A stretch of 12,605 bases of DNA from CAYJMQ01 sp964392415 (GCA_964392415.1 CAYMPL010000056.1:1-12605), one strand, 5' to 3'; shown: positions 5,717-12,605, numbered from the stretch's first letter. Notes: generated by a model not told the origin, from the letters alone. Numbers and translations are program-made.

Positions 5717-6694
5717 GTGTTAACGGTCAGACGCACATCGCCGCTTGCTTTTTTGGTTTTGGCGGTTGTGGTCGCAGAATTGCTGGTTTTTATGCCGACA
5801 AGCATTAAACAAGAGTCGACAATGAATGACATTGTGATTCCATCCGAAGGGGCGAACTTAAGCATTAAAGGTTTTCGGGCCGTCCATTTCAATCAAGAAG
5901 GTCAAAAGGAAATTATTAAAGCGGATGAGGCGGAGCTCTATCGCAAAGAGGGGTTTTCTTATCTTAAAAATGTCGATGTGACGATTTTTTCAAAGGAGGG
6001 GCAGACGATCCTCCTCCATGGATTGGCCGGAAAACATTTTTTGGAAACGAAAGATGTGGAGCTGATCGATCACATTACGGCGACTTCGGAAAATCTCGGC
6101 TATGAATTAAAAACAAATTATTTAAAATATGAAGAGAGTAAAAATCTTCTTTCAAGTTGGGACAAAATAGAACTTCTCGGCCCGAACCCAAAAGAACCGT
6201 CGCTTATTGTTTTGGGAGAGGGGCTGGCAGGGAATACCAAAACGCAGGAATTTAAAATCTTAAAGGATGTCCGGTGCCAAAAATTTGATGTCAAGGCGGA
6301 TGCCATTGACATCACCTCTGAGCAGGCGCAATTCTTTCTCACCAGGAATGAAGGGCTCTTTCAGAATAATGTTGTTGTAAAACAGAAAGAGATGACCATT
6401 TATGCGGATAATTTTCTCGTTAATTTTAACAATCAGAACCGGGGCATCGATAAAGCCAAGGCGTATCCCGATGTGAAGATTGTTCAAGGGGATCGTGTGG
6501 CAACTTGCGAACGAGCCTATCTTTTGAATCGCGAGCAAAAGATAGTCCTTGTGGGGCGTCCAAAAGTGGTCCAAGGCAATGATGTTGTTCAAGCAAAGAT
6601 TGTCATATTCTATACCGCTCAAAATAAGATTGTCTTTGACGACGCGATTGGCGAAGTTGATGTCAAAAAAGTTCAAAAACTCGAAGGGGAATAG
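5717..6694 (+). CDS. lptC-lptA: LptC-LptA fusion protein, LPS transport bridge
   Basis: In most bacteria LptC (a membrane-anchored periplasmic protein) and LptA (a soluble periplasmic protein) are separate; together they form the beta-jellyroll bridge that passes LPS from the inner to the outer membrane. Here one 325-residue ORF appears to hold both. Residues 8-26 form a single membrane helix. Residues about 30-190 look like LptC (GFRAVHF, IKADEAELYRKEG, LKTNYLKYEESKNLLSS, LGEGLAG). From about 195 the sequence is OstA/LptA-like: VKADAIDITSEQAQF, GLFQNNVVVKQKEMTIYADN, VKIVQGDRVATCERAYLLN, IVLVGRPKVVQGNDVVQAKI. No separate lptA follows; lptB starts five bases after the stop. The start is GTG 5717 with AGAAGGG upstream; GTG 5708 is possible. 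The fold assignments rest on family resemblance, and the fusion is direct from the uninterrupted frame. Confidence 0.85.
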   Translation: MLTVRRTSPLAFLVLAVVVAELLVFMPTSIKQESTMNDIVIPSEGANLSIKGFRAVHFNQEGQKEIIKADEAELYRKEGFSYLKNVDVTIFSKEGQTILLHGLAGKHFLETKDVELIDHITATSENLGYELKTNYLKYEESKNLLSSWDKIELLGPNPKEPSLIVLGEGLAGNTKTQEFKILKDVRCQKFDVKADAIDITSEQAQFFLTRNEGLFQNNVVVKQKEMTIYADNFLVNFNNQNRGIDKAKAYPDVKIVQGDRVATCERAYLLNREQKIVLVGRPKVVQGNDVVQAKIVIFYTAQNKIVFDDAIGEVDVKKVQKLEGE

Positions 6695-6699
6695 ACGAT

Positions 6700-7422
6700 A
6701 TGCATGTTTTAAAGGCTCAGGGAATTTGTAAAAGTTTTAAGGACAGAAAGGTGGTTGACGAAGTCTCGTTTGAAGTTCGCTCGGGGCAGATTGTCGGTCT
6801 TTTGGGACCGAATGGGGCTGGCAAGACGACAAGCTTTTACACCGTGGTCGGAATTTTAAAGCCCGATTCTGGTGTCATTCTTTTCGATAATATGCCGATT
6901 ACGCATCTTCCTATGTATCGGCGGGCACGGATTGGGATCAGCTATCTGGCGCAAGAGCCTTCGATTTTTCGGAAAATGACCGTTCGGTCGAATATTATGG
7001 CAGTCCTTGAAAACAGGGATTTAAATCTGTCGGAACGGGAAGCCAGGCTTGAAGAACTTCTCGAAGATCTCAATATCGCGCATATTTCAGATGCAAAAGC
7101 ATTTCAGCTTTCAGGGGGAGAACGGCGTAGAGTTGAAATTGCACGGGCGCTTGCGACTGCCCCGAATTTTATACTTTTAGATGAGCCGTTTGCAGGGATT
7201 GACCCGATTGCGGTGATTGAGCTTCAAAAAATTATTGAGCAGCTCAGAAAAAAAGGGATTGGGGTCCTTATTACCGACCACAACGTGCGTGAAACTTTGG
7301 GAATTTGCGATCTCAGTTATCTTTTGAAAGATGGCCGCGTGCAGGAGGTAGGGACTGCAGAGCAGCTCGTCAACAGCAAAATTGCGCGTGAAAGTTATCT
7401 GGGAGAGGGATTCAGGCTCTGA
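6700..7422 (+). CDS. lptB: LPS export ABC transporter ATP-binding protein
   Basis: LptB is the cytoplasmic ATPase of the LptB2FGC complex; its ATP hydrolysis drives LPS extraction from the inner membrane. The 240-residue length is standard. All ABC motifs are intact: Walker A GPNGAGKTT (36-44), Q-loop Gln85 in YLAQEPSIF, signature LSGGERRRVEIARAL (137-151), Walker B FILLDEP with catalytic Glu162, D-loop AGIDP, and switch His194 in ITDHNVRET. The spacing matches the E. coli protein almost residue for residue. The permease genes lptF and lptG are not in the window. GAAGGGGA at 6683-6690 serves as ribosome binding site inside the end of lptCA. The stop TGA is built into the ribosome binding site of rpoN, so translation of the two is probably coupled. 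Confidence 0.97.
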   Translation: MHVLKAQGICKSFKDRKVVDEVSFEVRSGQIVGLLGPNGAGKTTSFYTVVGILKPDSGVILFDNMPITHLPMYRRARIGISYLAQEPSIFRKMTVRSNIMAVLENRDLNLSEREARLEELLEDLNIAHISDAKAFQLSGGERRRVEIARALATAPNFILLDEPFAGIDPIAVIELQKIIEQLRKKGIGVLITDHNVRETLGICDLSYLLKDGRVQEVGTAEQLVNSKIARESYLGEGFRL

Positions 7423-7431
7423 GGTAAAACA

Positions 7432-8859
7432 ATGGCGATTGGAATGAAACAACAATTGAAAATGACACAGTCGCTGGTCATGACACCCCAGCTGCAGCAG
7501 GCGATTAAGCTTTTGCAGCTTTCACGTCTCGAGCTTGAGAATCTCATTACTCAGGAAATGGTTGAGAACCCCATTCTTGAAGAAACCCATGATGTTGACG
7601 AAGATGAAGCGGCGAAGGAGACCAAAATGGAAGAGGAGGCGCGTGCCGCGAGGGAAGAACAGGAGAAAGGGGTGGAGGGGGGAGATACTTTTGACTGGGA
7701 ATCGTATGTGGAGAGTTATAATCCATCGATGCCGTCGGTTCCTTTGAAAATGGATGAGACACAGCCGTTTGAAAACGTGATGACGAAGACGACGGATTTG
7801 AATAGCCATCTCATGTGGCAGCTTCAGATGACCCGCATGAGTGAAGATGAAGAGAGAATTGCAACCCTAATTATCGGGAATCTCAATGATGATGGATTTT
7901 TAAAGATTCCCCTTGAAGAATTGGCGGCGAAAGAGGGGGTGTCTATCGAACTCTGTGAGAATGTTTTAAAGCGCGTTCAGGGATTTGATCCGGTTGGTGT
8001 GGCGAGTCGCGATTTAAAAGAGTGCCTTCTGGTCCAGGCGAGACAGCTTCCCACGCGTGATCCAAATCTTGAAACCCTCATTGAGAATCACCTGGTCGAC
8101 CTGGAAAAGAAAAGTTATCCGGTCATTGCAAAGGCGATGAATCTGCCGCTTGAGAAGGTTTTTCAACTGACACAGGTTATATCTCAAATGGAACCCAGAC
8201 CGGGTCGTTCCTTTTCGAGCGTCGATACGCACTACGTTACCCCGGATGTCTATGTCTATAAAAGGGGGGGGGAGTATGTCGTTTCACTTAATGAGGATGG
8301 TCTTCCTCGTCTGCGGATCAGCAATTTTTATAAAAGCGCGCTTCAGGGAAAACAGGCGTCACAACTGACGAAAGAATATATTCAAGACAAATTGAGATCC
8401 GCCGTATGGCTCATTCGGTCTATCCATCAGCGTCAGCAAACGATTTATAAGGTAACGGAAAGCATCGTAAAGCATCAGGCAGAATTTTTAGACAATGGAA
8501 TCACCCATTTAAAACCGTTGGTTTTGAGAGATGTCGCTGATGACATCGGCATGCACGAATCGACGGTCTCTCGCGTGACAACCAATAAATACGTTCATAC
8601 GCAGCAGGGAATTTTTGAGTTAAAGTTTTTTTTCAATACCAGCATTGGAAAACCGGGCGAACTGCAGGTGGCGAGCCAGAGTGTTAAAGAAAGAATCAAG
8701 ACTCTTGTTGCCATGGAGGATCCGAAGCATCCCATTTCCGATCAAAGGATTGTCGAGATGCTTCAGGCGGAAGGGATTGCCATCGCAAGAAGAACCGTCG
8801 CAAAATACCGGGATATTCTGGGAGTTTTGCCTTCTTCAAGACGGAAGAAATATTTTTAG
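7432..8859 (+). CDS. rpoN: RNA polymerase sigma-54 factor
   Basis: RpoN directs RNA polymerase to -24/-12 promoters and needs AAA+ activators. The 475 residues cover the whole family plan. Region I is Gln/Leu-rich (about 1-50: MKQQLKMTQSLVMTPQLQQA, then IKLLQLSRLELENLI). A strongly acidic region II lies at about 52-110, the core-binding domain at about 115-305, the helix-turn-helix DIGMHESTVSRVTTNKYV near 368-386, and the RpoN box ARRTVAKYR at 452-460, which contacts the -24 element. The start ATG has TGAGGT six bases upstream, overlapping the lptB stop. lptB-rpoN-hpf order is common in proteobacteria. A run of nine G (8264-8272) inside the core-binding region is a possible slippage site. A sigma54-type promoter lies ahead of the operon, so self-control is possible. 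Confidence 0.98.
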   Translation: MAIGMKQQLKMTQSLVMTPQLQQAIKLLQLSRLELENLITQEMVENPILEETHDVDEDEAAKETKMEEEARAAREEQEKGVEGGDTFDWESYVESYNPSMPSVPLKMDETQPFENVMTKTTDLNSHLMWQLQMTRMSEDEERIATLIIGNLNDDGFLKIPLEELAAKEGVSIELCENVLKRVQGFDPVGVASRDLKECLLVQARQLPTRDPNLETLIENHLVDLEKKSYPVIAKAMNLPLEKVFQLTQVISQMEPRPGRSFSSVDTHYVTPDVYVYKRGGEYVVSLNEDGLPRLRISNFYKSALQGKQASQLTKEYIQDKLRSAVWLIRSIHQRQQTIYKVTESIVKHQAEFLDNGITHLKPLVLRDVADDIGMHESTVSRVTTNKYVHTQQGIFELKFFFNTSIGKPGELQVASQSVKERIKTLVAMEDPKHPISDQRIVEMLQAEGIAIARRTVAKYRDILGVLPSSRRKKYF

Positions 8860-8869
8860 GAGGTGACTT

Positions 8870-9211
8870 ATGGATGTTTTTATCACATTCAGGCATCTTG
8901 AAGGGACGCAGGGTATCAGGCAGTATACGGAACAAAAGGCCGAGAAGCTTGTAAAGTATCTTCTTGAGCCGGTGAATCTGCATGTGACCTTTTCGCTTGA
9001 AAGATATCGGCATCGTGTTGACATCACGCTTTCTGAAAAGCGGCATTTGCTCAAAGCCCAGGGGATCACGAATGATATGTACGCTTCGATAGACGCAGCG
9101 ATGCATAATCTTGAGGAGCAGCTTAAAAAATATAAAGAAAAGATCAAGCGCCATCATTTTTTGAGGACTTTTTTGGAGAAAATCAGAAGTTATAAAAAAA
9201 GAGCGGCTTAA
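8870..9211 (+). CDS. hpf: Ribosome hibernation promoting factor, short form
   Basis: Hpf/YfiA proteins bind the decoding centre of the 30S subunit and keep ribosomes inactive but intact during starvation. The 113 residues hold the single beta-alpha-beta domain (MDVFITFRHLEGTQGIRQY, VNLHVTFSLERYRHRVDITL, a Lys-rich region, and the DMYASIDAAMHNLEEQLKKY helix). The C-terminus is very basic. The C-terminal dimerisation domain of long HPF is absent. AGGAGGTGA (8858-8866), among the strongest ribosome binding sites in the window, starts inside the rpoN stop codon, which suggests high expression and coupling to rpoN. ptsN and hprK, which often follow in related clusters, are absent; a palindromic repeat and rapZ come next. 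Confidence 0.93.
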   Translation: MDVFITFRHLEGTQGIRQYTEQKAEKLVKYLLEPVNLHVTFSLERYRHRVDITLSEKRHLLKAQGITNDMYASIDAAMHNLEEQLKKYKEKIKRHHFLRTFLEKIRSYKKRAA

Positions 9212-9215
9212 AACC

Positions 9216-9245
9216 GTCATCCTGAGCCCGAAGGGCGAAGGATCT
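9216..9245 (+). repeat. Palindromic (REP-like) repeat between hpf and rapZ
   Basis: The element starts GTCATCCTGAG and ends AGGATCTC, the same family layout as the repeat after kdsD. Bases 9219-9243 fold perfectly: ATCCT pairs with AGGAT, a tandem GA/GA mismatch follows, then GCCC pairs with GGGC around a GAA loop. No T-run follows, so it is not an intrinsic terminator. It fills most of the 43-base gap and its 3' arm contains the apparent rapZ ribosome binding site. Confidence 0.85.
9237..9242 (+). promoter_or_regulatory. rapZ: rapZ ribosome binding site inside the repeat hairpin
   Basis: GAAGGA is the only Shine-Dalgarno-like stretch before the rapZ ATG at 9255, twelve bases away. It forms part of the 3' arm of the hairpin at 9219-9243. 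Folding would hide four of its bases in the ATCCT/AGGAT stem. Translation control by this hairpin is inference. Confidence 0.5.
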
Positions 9246-9254
9246 CTTCAATAT

Positions 9255-10112
9255 ATGAGAATTGTCGTCATTACCGGAATGTCGGGCGCGGGGAAAAGCA
9301 CGGCGCTCAAAGCCATAGAAGATATCGGCTATTTTTGTGTCGATAACCTCCCGTTTTCGGTGCTTCCCAAATTTTTGGAACTGACCCGGAGTTCTCAACA
9401 AGAGGTTTCAAAAATCGCGCTGATGATCGATGTCCGGTCGAAAGATCTGAAAGAGAGCCATTTTTCGGATCTAAAATTACGCGCCTCCCAGGGGGACGAG
9501 GTGGAAATTGTGTTTTTCGAGGCCTCTGATGAAATCATTCTTCGACGCTTCCAGATGACAAGGCGCAGGCATCCCTGGCCGGGCAATCTTTCCGTGACGG
9601 AGGCGGTTCAGCAAGAGAGAAAGCTCTTTGCTCCGCTTAAAAAATTTGCCGATCTGGTGCTCGATACCTCTGATATGCATGTTCATCAGTTAAGGGGGTT
9701 GATTCAGGAGCGGTTTTCAAAAGCCCCTGAAAAATCGCTTGAACTTCAGGTGACTCTCTACTCTTTCGGATACAGTTTTGGGATTCCCCCCGACGCCGAT
9801 CTTGTGATCGATGTTCGTTTTTTGCCAAATCCCTTCTTTATAGAGGGGCTTAAAGATCATACGGGAGACTCCCCGCAGGTTGTTGAATATCTTTTGACGC
9901 AGGAGAAGACACTTTTGTTTCTTAAAAAATTTTACGATCTTCTCGACTATCTGATCCCCTTATATAAGGATGAAGGAAAGTCATATTTCACGATTGCGAT
10001 TGGCTGCACCGGCGGCCGCCATCGTTCCGTCATGATCGCGAATCAAATCGGCGATTATCTTTTGAAAAAAGATATTCCGGTTCAAATGAAGCATCGGGAT
10101 ATTTTGAAATAA
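9255..10112 (+). CDS. rapZ: RapZ/YvcJ-family nucleotide-binding regulator
   Basis: RapZ-type proteins pair an N-terminal P-loop domain with a C-terminal domain that binds signalling ligands. In E. coli RapZ delivers the small RNA GlmZ to RNase E and senses glucosamine-6-phosphate; in Bacillus the homologue YvcJ binds and hydrolyses nucleotides. The 285-residue product shows Walker A GMSGAGKS (8-15), DNLP (30-33), FFEASDEIILRRFQMTRRRH, and in the C-terminal domain SFGYSFGIPPDADLVIDVRF, LPNPF and GCTGGRHRSV (250-259). Whether GlmZ exists here is unknown, so the E. coli role should not be assumed. The ATG at 9255 matches the conserved N-terminus. Its ribosome binding site lies within the palindromic repeat. 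The usual partners ptsN and hprK are not adjacent. Confidence 0.95.
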   Translation: MRIVVITGMSGAGKSTALKAIEDIGYFCVDNLPFSVLPKFLELTRSSQQEVSKIALMIDVRSKDLKESHFSDLKLRASQGDEVEIVFFEASDEIILRRFQMTRRRHPWPGNLSVTEAVQQERKLFAPLKKFADLVLDTSDMHVHQLRGLIQERFSKAPEKSLELQVTLYSFGYSFGIPPDADLVIDVRFLPNPFFIEGLKDHTGDSPQVVEYLLTQEKTLLFLKKFYDLLDYLIPLYKDEGKSYFTIAIGCTGGRHRSVMIANQIGDYLLKKDIPVQMKHRDILK

Positions 10113-10113
10113 C

Positions 10114-10142
10114 TTGACATAACCCGTCTCCGAAATTACGGT
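10114..10142 (+). promoter_or_regulatory. Weak candidate promoter for metK-ahcY
   Basis: A perfect TTGACA (10114-10119) begins two bases after the rapZ stop. Seventeen bases on lies TACGGT (10137-10142), only a 3/6 match to the -10 consensus; TATTTT at 10144 fits better but is too far away. The 52-base gap is too short for any known SAM riboswitch class together with a promoter. Confidence 0.4.
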
Positions 10143-10164
10143 CTATTTTAAAAGGAGACACTCT

Positions 10165-11331
10165 ATGAATCGTGAACGGGTTTTATTTACTTCGGAGTCT
10201 GTGACGGAAGGGCATCCCGATAAAATGTGCGATCAGATTTCTGACGCGGTTTTGGATGCATATCTTGAAAAAGACAAACATGCGCGCGTGGCGTGCGAGA
10301 CGCTCACCTCTAAAGATGTGGTGATGGTTGCGGGAGAAGTAACGTCAAAAGCCTTTGTCGATATTCCGAAGCTTGCGAGAGAAACCATTAAAGAGATTGG
10401 CTACGATGATCCCGCCATCGGATTTGATTATAAAACCTGTTCCGTGTTGACTTCTCTTGGCAAACAATCCCCCGATATCTCTCAGGGAGTAACCGAAGGC
10501 GAAGGGCTTTTTAAAGAACAGGGGGCGGGGGATCAGGGACTGATGTTCGGTTATGCGTGCAATGAGACCGATGTATTGATGCCGATGTCGATTCTTTATG
10601 CCCATTATTTAACAAAAGCGTTGTCGGATGCGCGTCGAAGTCGAAAACTCCCTTTTTTGAGGCCGGATGGAAAATCACAAGTGACCGTTGAATATCGGGA
10701 GGGAATTCCTGTCCGGATAGATACCGTCGTTATCTCGGCGCAGCACGATGAAAAAGTCTCCTATAAAGATCTAAAAGAGGGAATTGTCGAGGAGGTTATT
10801 AAAAAATCGATTCCCGAGAGATATTTGGATTCGCAGACCAAATATTTCATCAATCCAACGGGGCGATTTGTGGTCGGGGGCCCGGCGGGCGATGCCGGTC
10901 TTACGGGACGAAAAATTATTGTCGACAGCTATGGCGGCCATGGAAGCCATGGCGGGGGATGTTTCTCAGGAAAAGATCCGTCAAAAGTCGATCGCTCGGC
11001 CTGTTACATGGGGCGCTACATTGCAAAAAATATGGTGGCGGCAAAGCTCGCAGATCGCTGCCTCGTTCAATTGGCTTATGCCATCGGTATGGCTGATCCG
11101 ATTTCGATTTATGTCAACAATTTTGGAACCGCGAAGGCGCCAGGTCATAAATTGGAAGAGGCGGTTCGAGAGATTTTTCCTTTGAAACCGAAGGAAATCA
11201 TTCGCACCTTAAATCTCTCCCGGCCGATCTATAAAAAGACCGCTTCATTTGGGCATTTCGGACGCACAGAGCCTGAGTTTACATGGGAAAAAACAGACAG
11301 AGTCAAAGATCTTCAGCGGCTTGTTCCGTAA
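10165..11331 (+). CDS. metK: S-adenosylmethionine synthetase
   Basis: MetK makes S-adenosylmethionine from methionine and ATP, releasing phosphate and pyrophosphate. The 388 residues match the family. Visible motifs are the N-terminal TSESVTEGHPDK with catalytic His17, signature 1 GAGDQGLMFGYA (from 120), NPTGRFVVGGPAGDAGLTGRK, and signature 2 at 263-271 reading GGGCFSGKD. The usual form is GGGAFSGKD, so Cys266 replaces Ala; a second Ala-to-Cys change occurs in RSACY. All catalytic residues I can place are kept. AAGGAGA precedes the ATG by about six bases. ahcY follows five bases after the stop, so the pair forms an operon that makes the methyl donor and clears its product. Confidence 0.97.
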   Translation: MNRERVLFTSESVTEGHPDKMCDQISDAVLDAYLEKDKHARVACETLTSKDVVMVAGEVTSKAFVDIPKLARETIKEIGYDDPAIGFDYKTCSVLTSLGKQSPDISQGVTEGEGLFKEQGAGDQGLMFGYACNETDVLMPMSILYAHYLTKALSDARRSRKLPFLRPDGKSQVTVEYREGIPVRIDTVVISAQHDEKVSYKDLKEGIVEEVIKKSIPERYLDSQTKYFINPTGRFVVGGPAGDAGLTGRKIIVDSYGGHGSHGGGCFSGKDPSKVDRSACYMGRYIAKNMVAAKLADRCLVQLAYAIGMADPISIYVNNFGTAKAPGHKLEEAVREIFPLKPKEIIRTLNLSRPIYKKTASFGHFGRTEPEFTWEKTDRVKDLQRLVP

Positions 11332-11336
11332 ACGCC

Positions 11337-12593
11337 ATGCATTATGACGTGAAAGATCTTGAGCTTGCCGATGGGGGACGCCAGCGGATTGATTGGGCGG
11401 GCAAAGATATGCCTGTGCTTTTGTCTATTCGCGAGCGTTTTCTAAAAGAACGGCCCCTAGAGGGATTGCGCCTTGCGGCCTGCTTACATGTGACGGCTGA
11501 AACGGCGAATTTGATGAGGGTCTTGAAAGATGGAGGGGCAGAGGTGGTGCTCTGCGCTTCGAATCCGTTAAGCACGCAGGATGATGTTGCCGCTTCTCTT
11601 GTAAAACACGATGAGATTTCGGTTTTTGCCATAAAGGGGGAAGATCAGAGGACTTACTATCAGCATATTGAAACAACGCTCGATCAACGACCAGCGCTTA
11701 CGATGGATGATGGGGCTGATCTCGTTTCAACGCTTCACACAAAGAAAAAAGAACTCATTGAGGGGGTCGTGGGAGGGACAGAAGAAACGACGACCGGGGT
11801 TGTTCGCTTAAAAAGCATGGCCTCCATGGGGGTGCTGAGATATCCGATTATCGCTGTGAATGACGCGATGACAAAGCATCTGTTTGATAACCGCTACGGC
11901 ACAGGCCAGAGTACCATCGATGGAATTATTCGCGCGACGAATAAACTGCTTGCCGGATCGACATTCGTCGTCAGCGGCTACGGCATGTGTGGTCGTGGAC
12001 TTGCCCAGCGCGCCAGAGGAATGGGTGCCTGTGTGATTGTGACGGAAGTGAACCCGCTGATCGCGCTCGAAGCGGTGATGGATGGGCATCGTGTGATGCC
12101 GATTGCTGAGGCGATCCCATTGGGCGATTTTTTCTGTACGGTGACGGGCGATATTCATGTCATTCGGCGTGAACATTTTGAAAAAATGAAAGACGGCGCG
12201 ATTGTCTGCAACGCCGGTCATTTCAATGTGGAGCTCGATCTTGACGATTTGGCAAAGATTTCCAAAAGCAGAAAGAGGGTCCGTGAGTTTGTAGAAGAGT
12301 TTACGCTTTCAAATGGAAAAAGAATTTATGTTCTTGCCGAAGGGCGTCTGGTGAATCTCAGCGCCGCCGAGGGGCATCCCGCGAGCGTCATGGATATGAG
12401 TTTTTCAAATCAAGCGCTCTGCAGCGAATATATTGCCAAACATCGCAAAGATCTTAAACCCCAGGTTTACAAAGTTCCCGAAGACATCGATCGGAATATT
12501 GCCAAATTAAAACTTCAATCGATGGGAATCCAAATCGACGAACTCACTTCCGAACAGCAGACGTATTTGCATTCGTGGGAGCTGGGGACTTAA
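11337..12593 (+). CDS. ahcY: Adenosylhomocysteinase, short archaeal/Thermotoga-like form
   Basis: AhcY splits S-adenosylhomocysteine, the inhibitory by-product of methylation, into adenosine and homocysteine using bound NAD. From the ATG at 11337 it has 418 residues. Seen in order: CLHVTAETANL, SNPLSTQDDVAASL, MDDGADL with Asp124, GGTEETTTGV, VNDAMTKHLFDN with Lys180 and Asp184, the Rossmann motif GYGMCGRG (214-221), and NLSAAEGHPASVMDMSFSNQ. It ends in YLHSWELGT and lacks the C-terminal Lys/Tyr tail (HYRY end) that reaches the NAD site of the partner subunit in eukaryotic and most bacterial enzymes. That ending, with the TQDDVAA wording, is typical of archaeal and Thermotoga-type enzymes. 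The frame is open back to 11283 inside metK, but 11337 fits the family start. There is no clear ribosome binding site, so translation is probably coupled to metK. Confidence 0.96.
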   Translation: MHYDVKDLELADGGRQRIDWAGKDMPVLLSIRERFLKERPLEGLRLAACLHVTAETANLMRVLKDGGAEVVLCASNPLSTQDDVAASLVKHDEISVFAIKGEDQRTYYQHIETTLDQRPALTMDDGADLVSTLHTKKKELIEGVVGGTEETTTGVVRLKSMASMGVLRYPIIAVNDAMTKHLFDNRYGTGQSTIDGIIRATNKLLAGSTFVVSGYGMCGRGLAQRARGMGACVIVTEVNPLIALEAVMDGHRVMPIAEAIPLGDFFCTVTGDIHVIRREHFEKMKDGAIVCNAGHFNVELDLDDLAKISKSRKRVREFVEEFTLSNGKRIYVLAEGRLVNLSAAEGHPASVMDMSFSNQALCSEYIAKHRKDLKPQVYKVPEDIDRNIAKLKLQSMGIQIDELTSEQQTYLHSWELGT

Positions 12594-12605
12594 GATATAA
12601 ATAGT

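Noticed and set aside
5512..5808. 98-codon + strand ORF with hydrophobic stretches between cassette gene 3 and lptCA
   Set aside because: It overlaps the end of gene 3 and the start of lptCA in another frame, has no ribosome binding site, and spans both promoters. Best read as a shadow frame.
10113..10164. SAM riboswitch upstream of metK
   Set aside because: The gap is only 52 bases and contains no terminator-like helix or conserved SAM-binding core that I can see.
11283..11336. Upstream extension of ahcY into metK
   Set aside because: The added residues do not match the family and lie within the conserved end of metK. The archaeal-type AhcY start fits 11337.
11808..12221. 137-codon - strand ORF opposite ahcY
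   Set aside because: Composition is typical of an antisense shadow and the + strand gene is intact and conserved.

Overview
The window is a chromosomal stretch from a Gram-negative, LPS-making bacterium of moderate GC content. Almost all coding is on the + strand, in short-spaced operons. Kdo biosynthesis (kdsA, kdsD), an LPS-export bridge plus ATPase (lptCA, lptB) and an rpoN-hpf-rapZ block resemble the gene order of Deltaproteobacteria-like genomes. The short archaeal/Thermotoga-like AhcY and the GTCATYCYGAG-type palindromic repeats suggest an uncultivated deep lineage of that kind. The lineage assignment is inference.

Layout. (1) 1-2190: the end of pyrG, then kdsA and kdsD, packed tightly. 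(2) 2191-2348: two partial and one complete copy of a palindromic repeat, a probable terminator, and a near-consensus sigma70 promoter with a 20-bp-spaced direct repeat over it. (3) 2349-5588: three overlapping or abutting genes for exported proteins that I cannot assign to a known family. They are a small lipoprotein, a large secreted Cys-rich protein and a second lipoprotein. The last two share one architecture and look like diverged paralogues. (4) 5589-5716: a double promoter, with a strong sigma54-type -24/-12 element followed by a sigma70-type element. (5) 5717-9211: an lptC-lptA fusion, lptB, rpoN and hpf. (6) 9212-10112: a second palindromic repeat, whose 3' arm carries the apparent rapZ ribosome binding site, then rapZ. 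(7) 10165-12593: metK and ahcY, which make S-adenosylmethionine and remove S-adenosylhomocysteine. Nothing is recognisable in 12594-12605.

How it fits together. KdsD makes arabinose-5-phosphate and KdsA condenses it with PEP to Kdo-8-phosphate. PyrG makes CTP, which is used to activate Kdo. LptCA and LptB carry finished LPS out of the inner membrane. RpoN and RapZ are regulators, and Hpf protects idle ribosomes. Genes usually found in such clusters are missing from their expected places: kdsC between kdsD and lptC, and ptsN/hprK between hpf and rapZ. A palindromic repeat sits at each gap.

Most worth follow-up are the three-gene exported-protein cassette, the LptC-LptA fusion, the sigma54-type promoter in front of the operon that encodes sigma54 itself, and the repeat hairpin that may mask the rapZ ribosome binding site.
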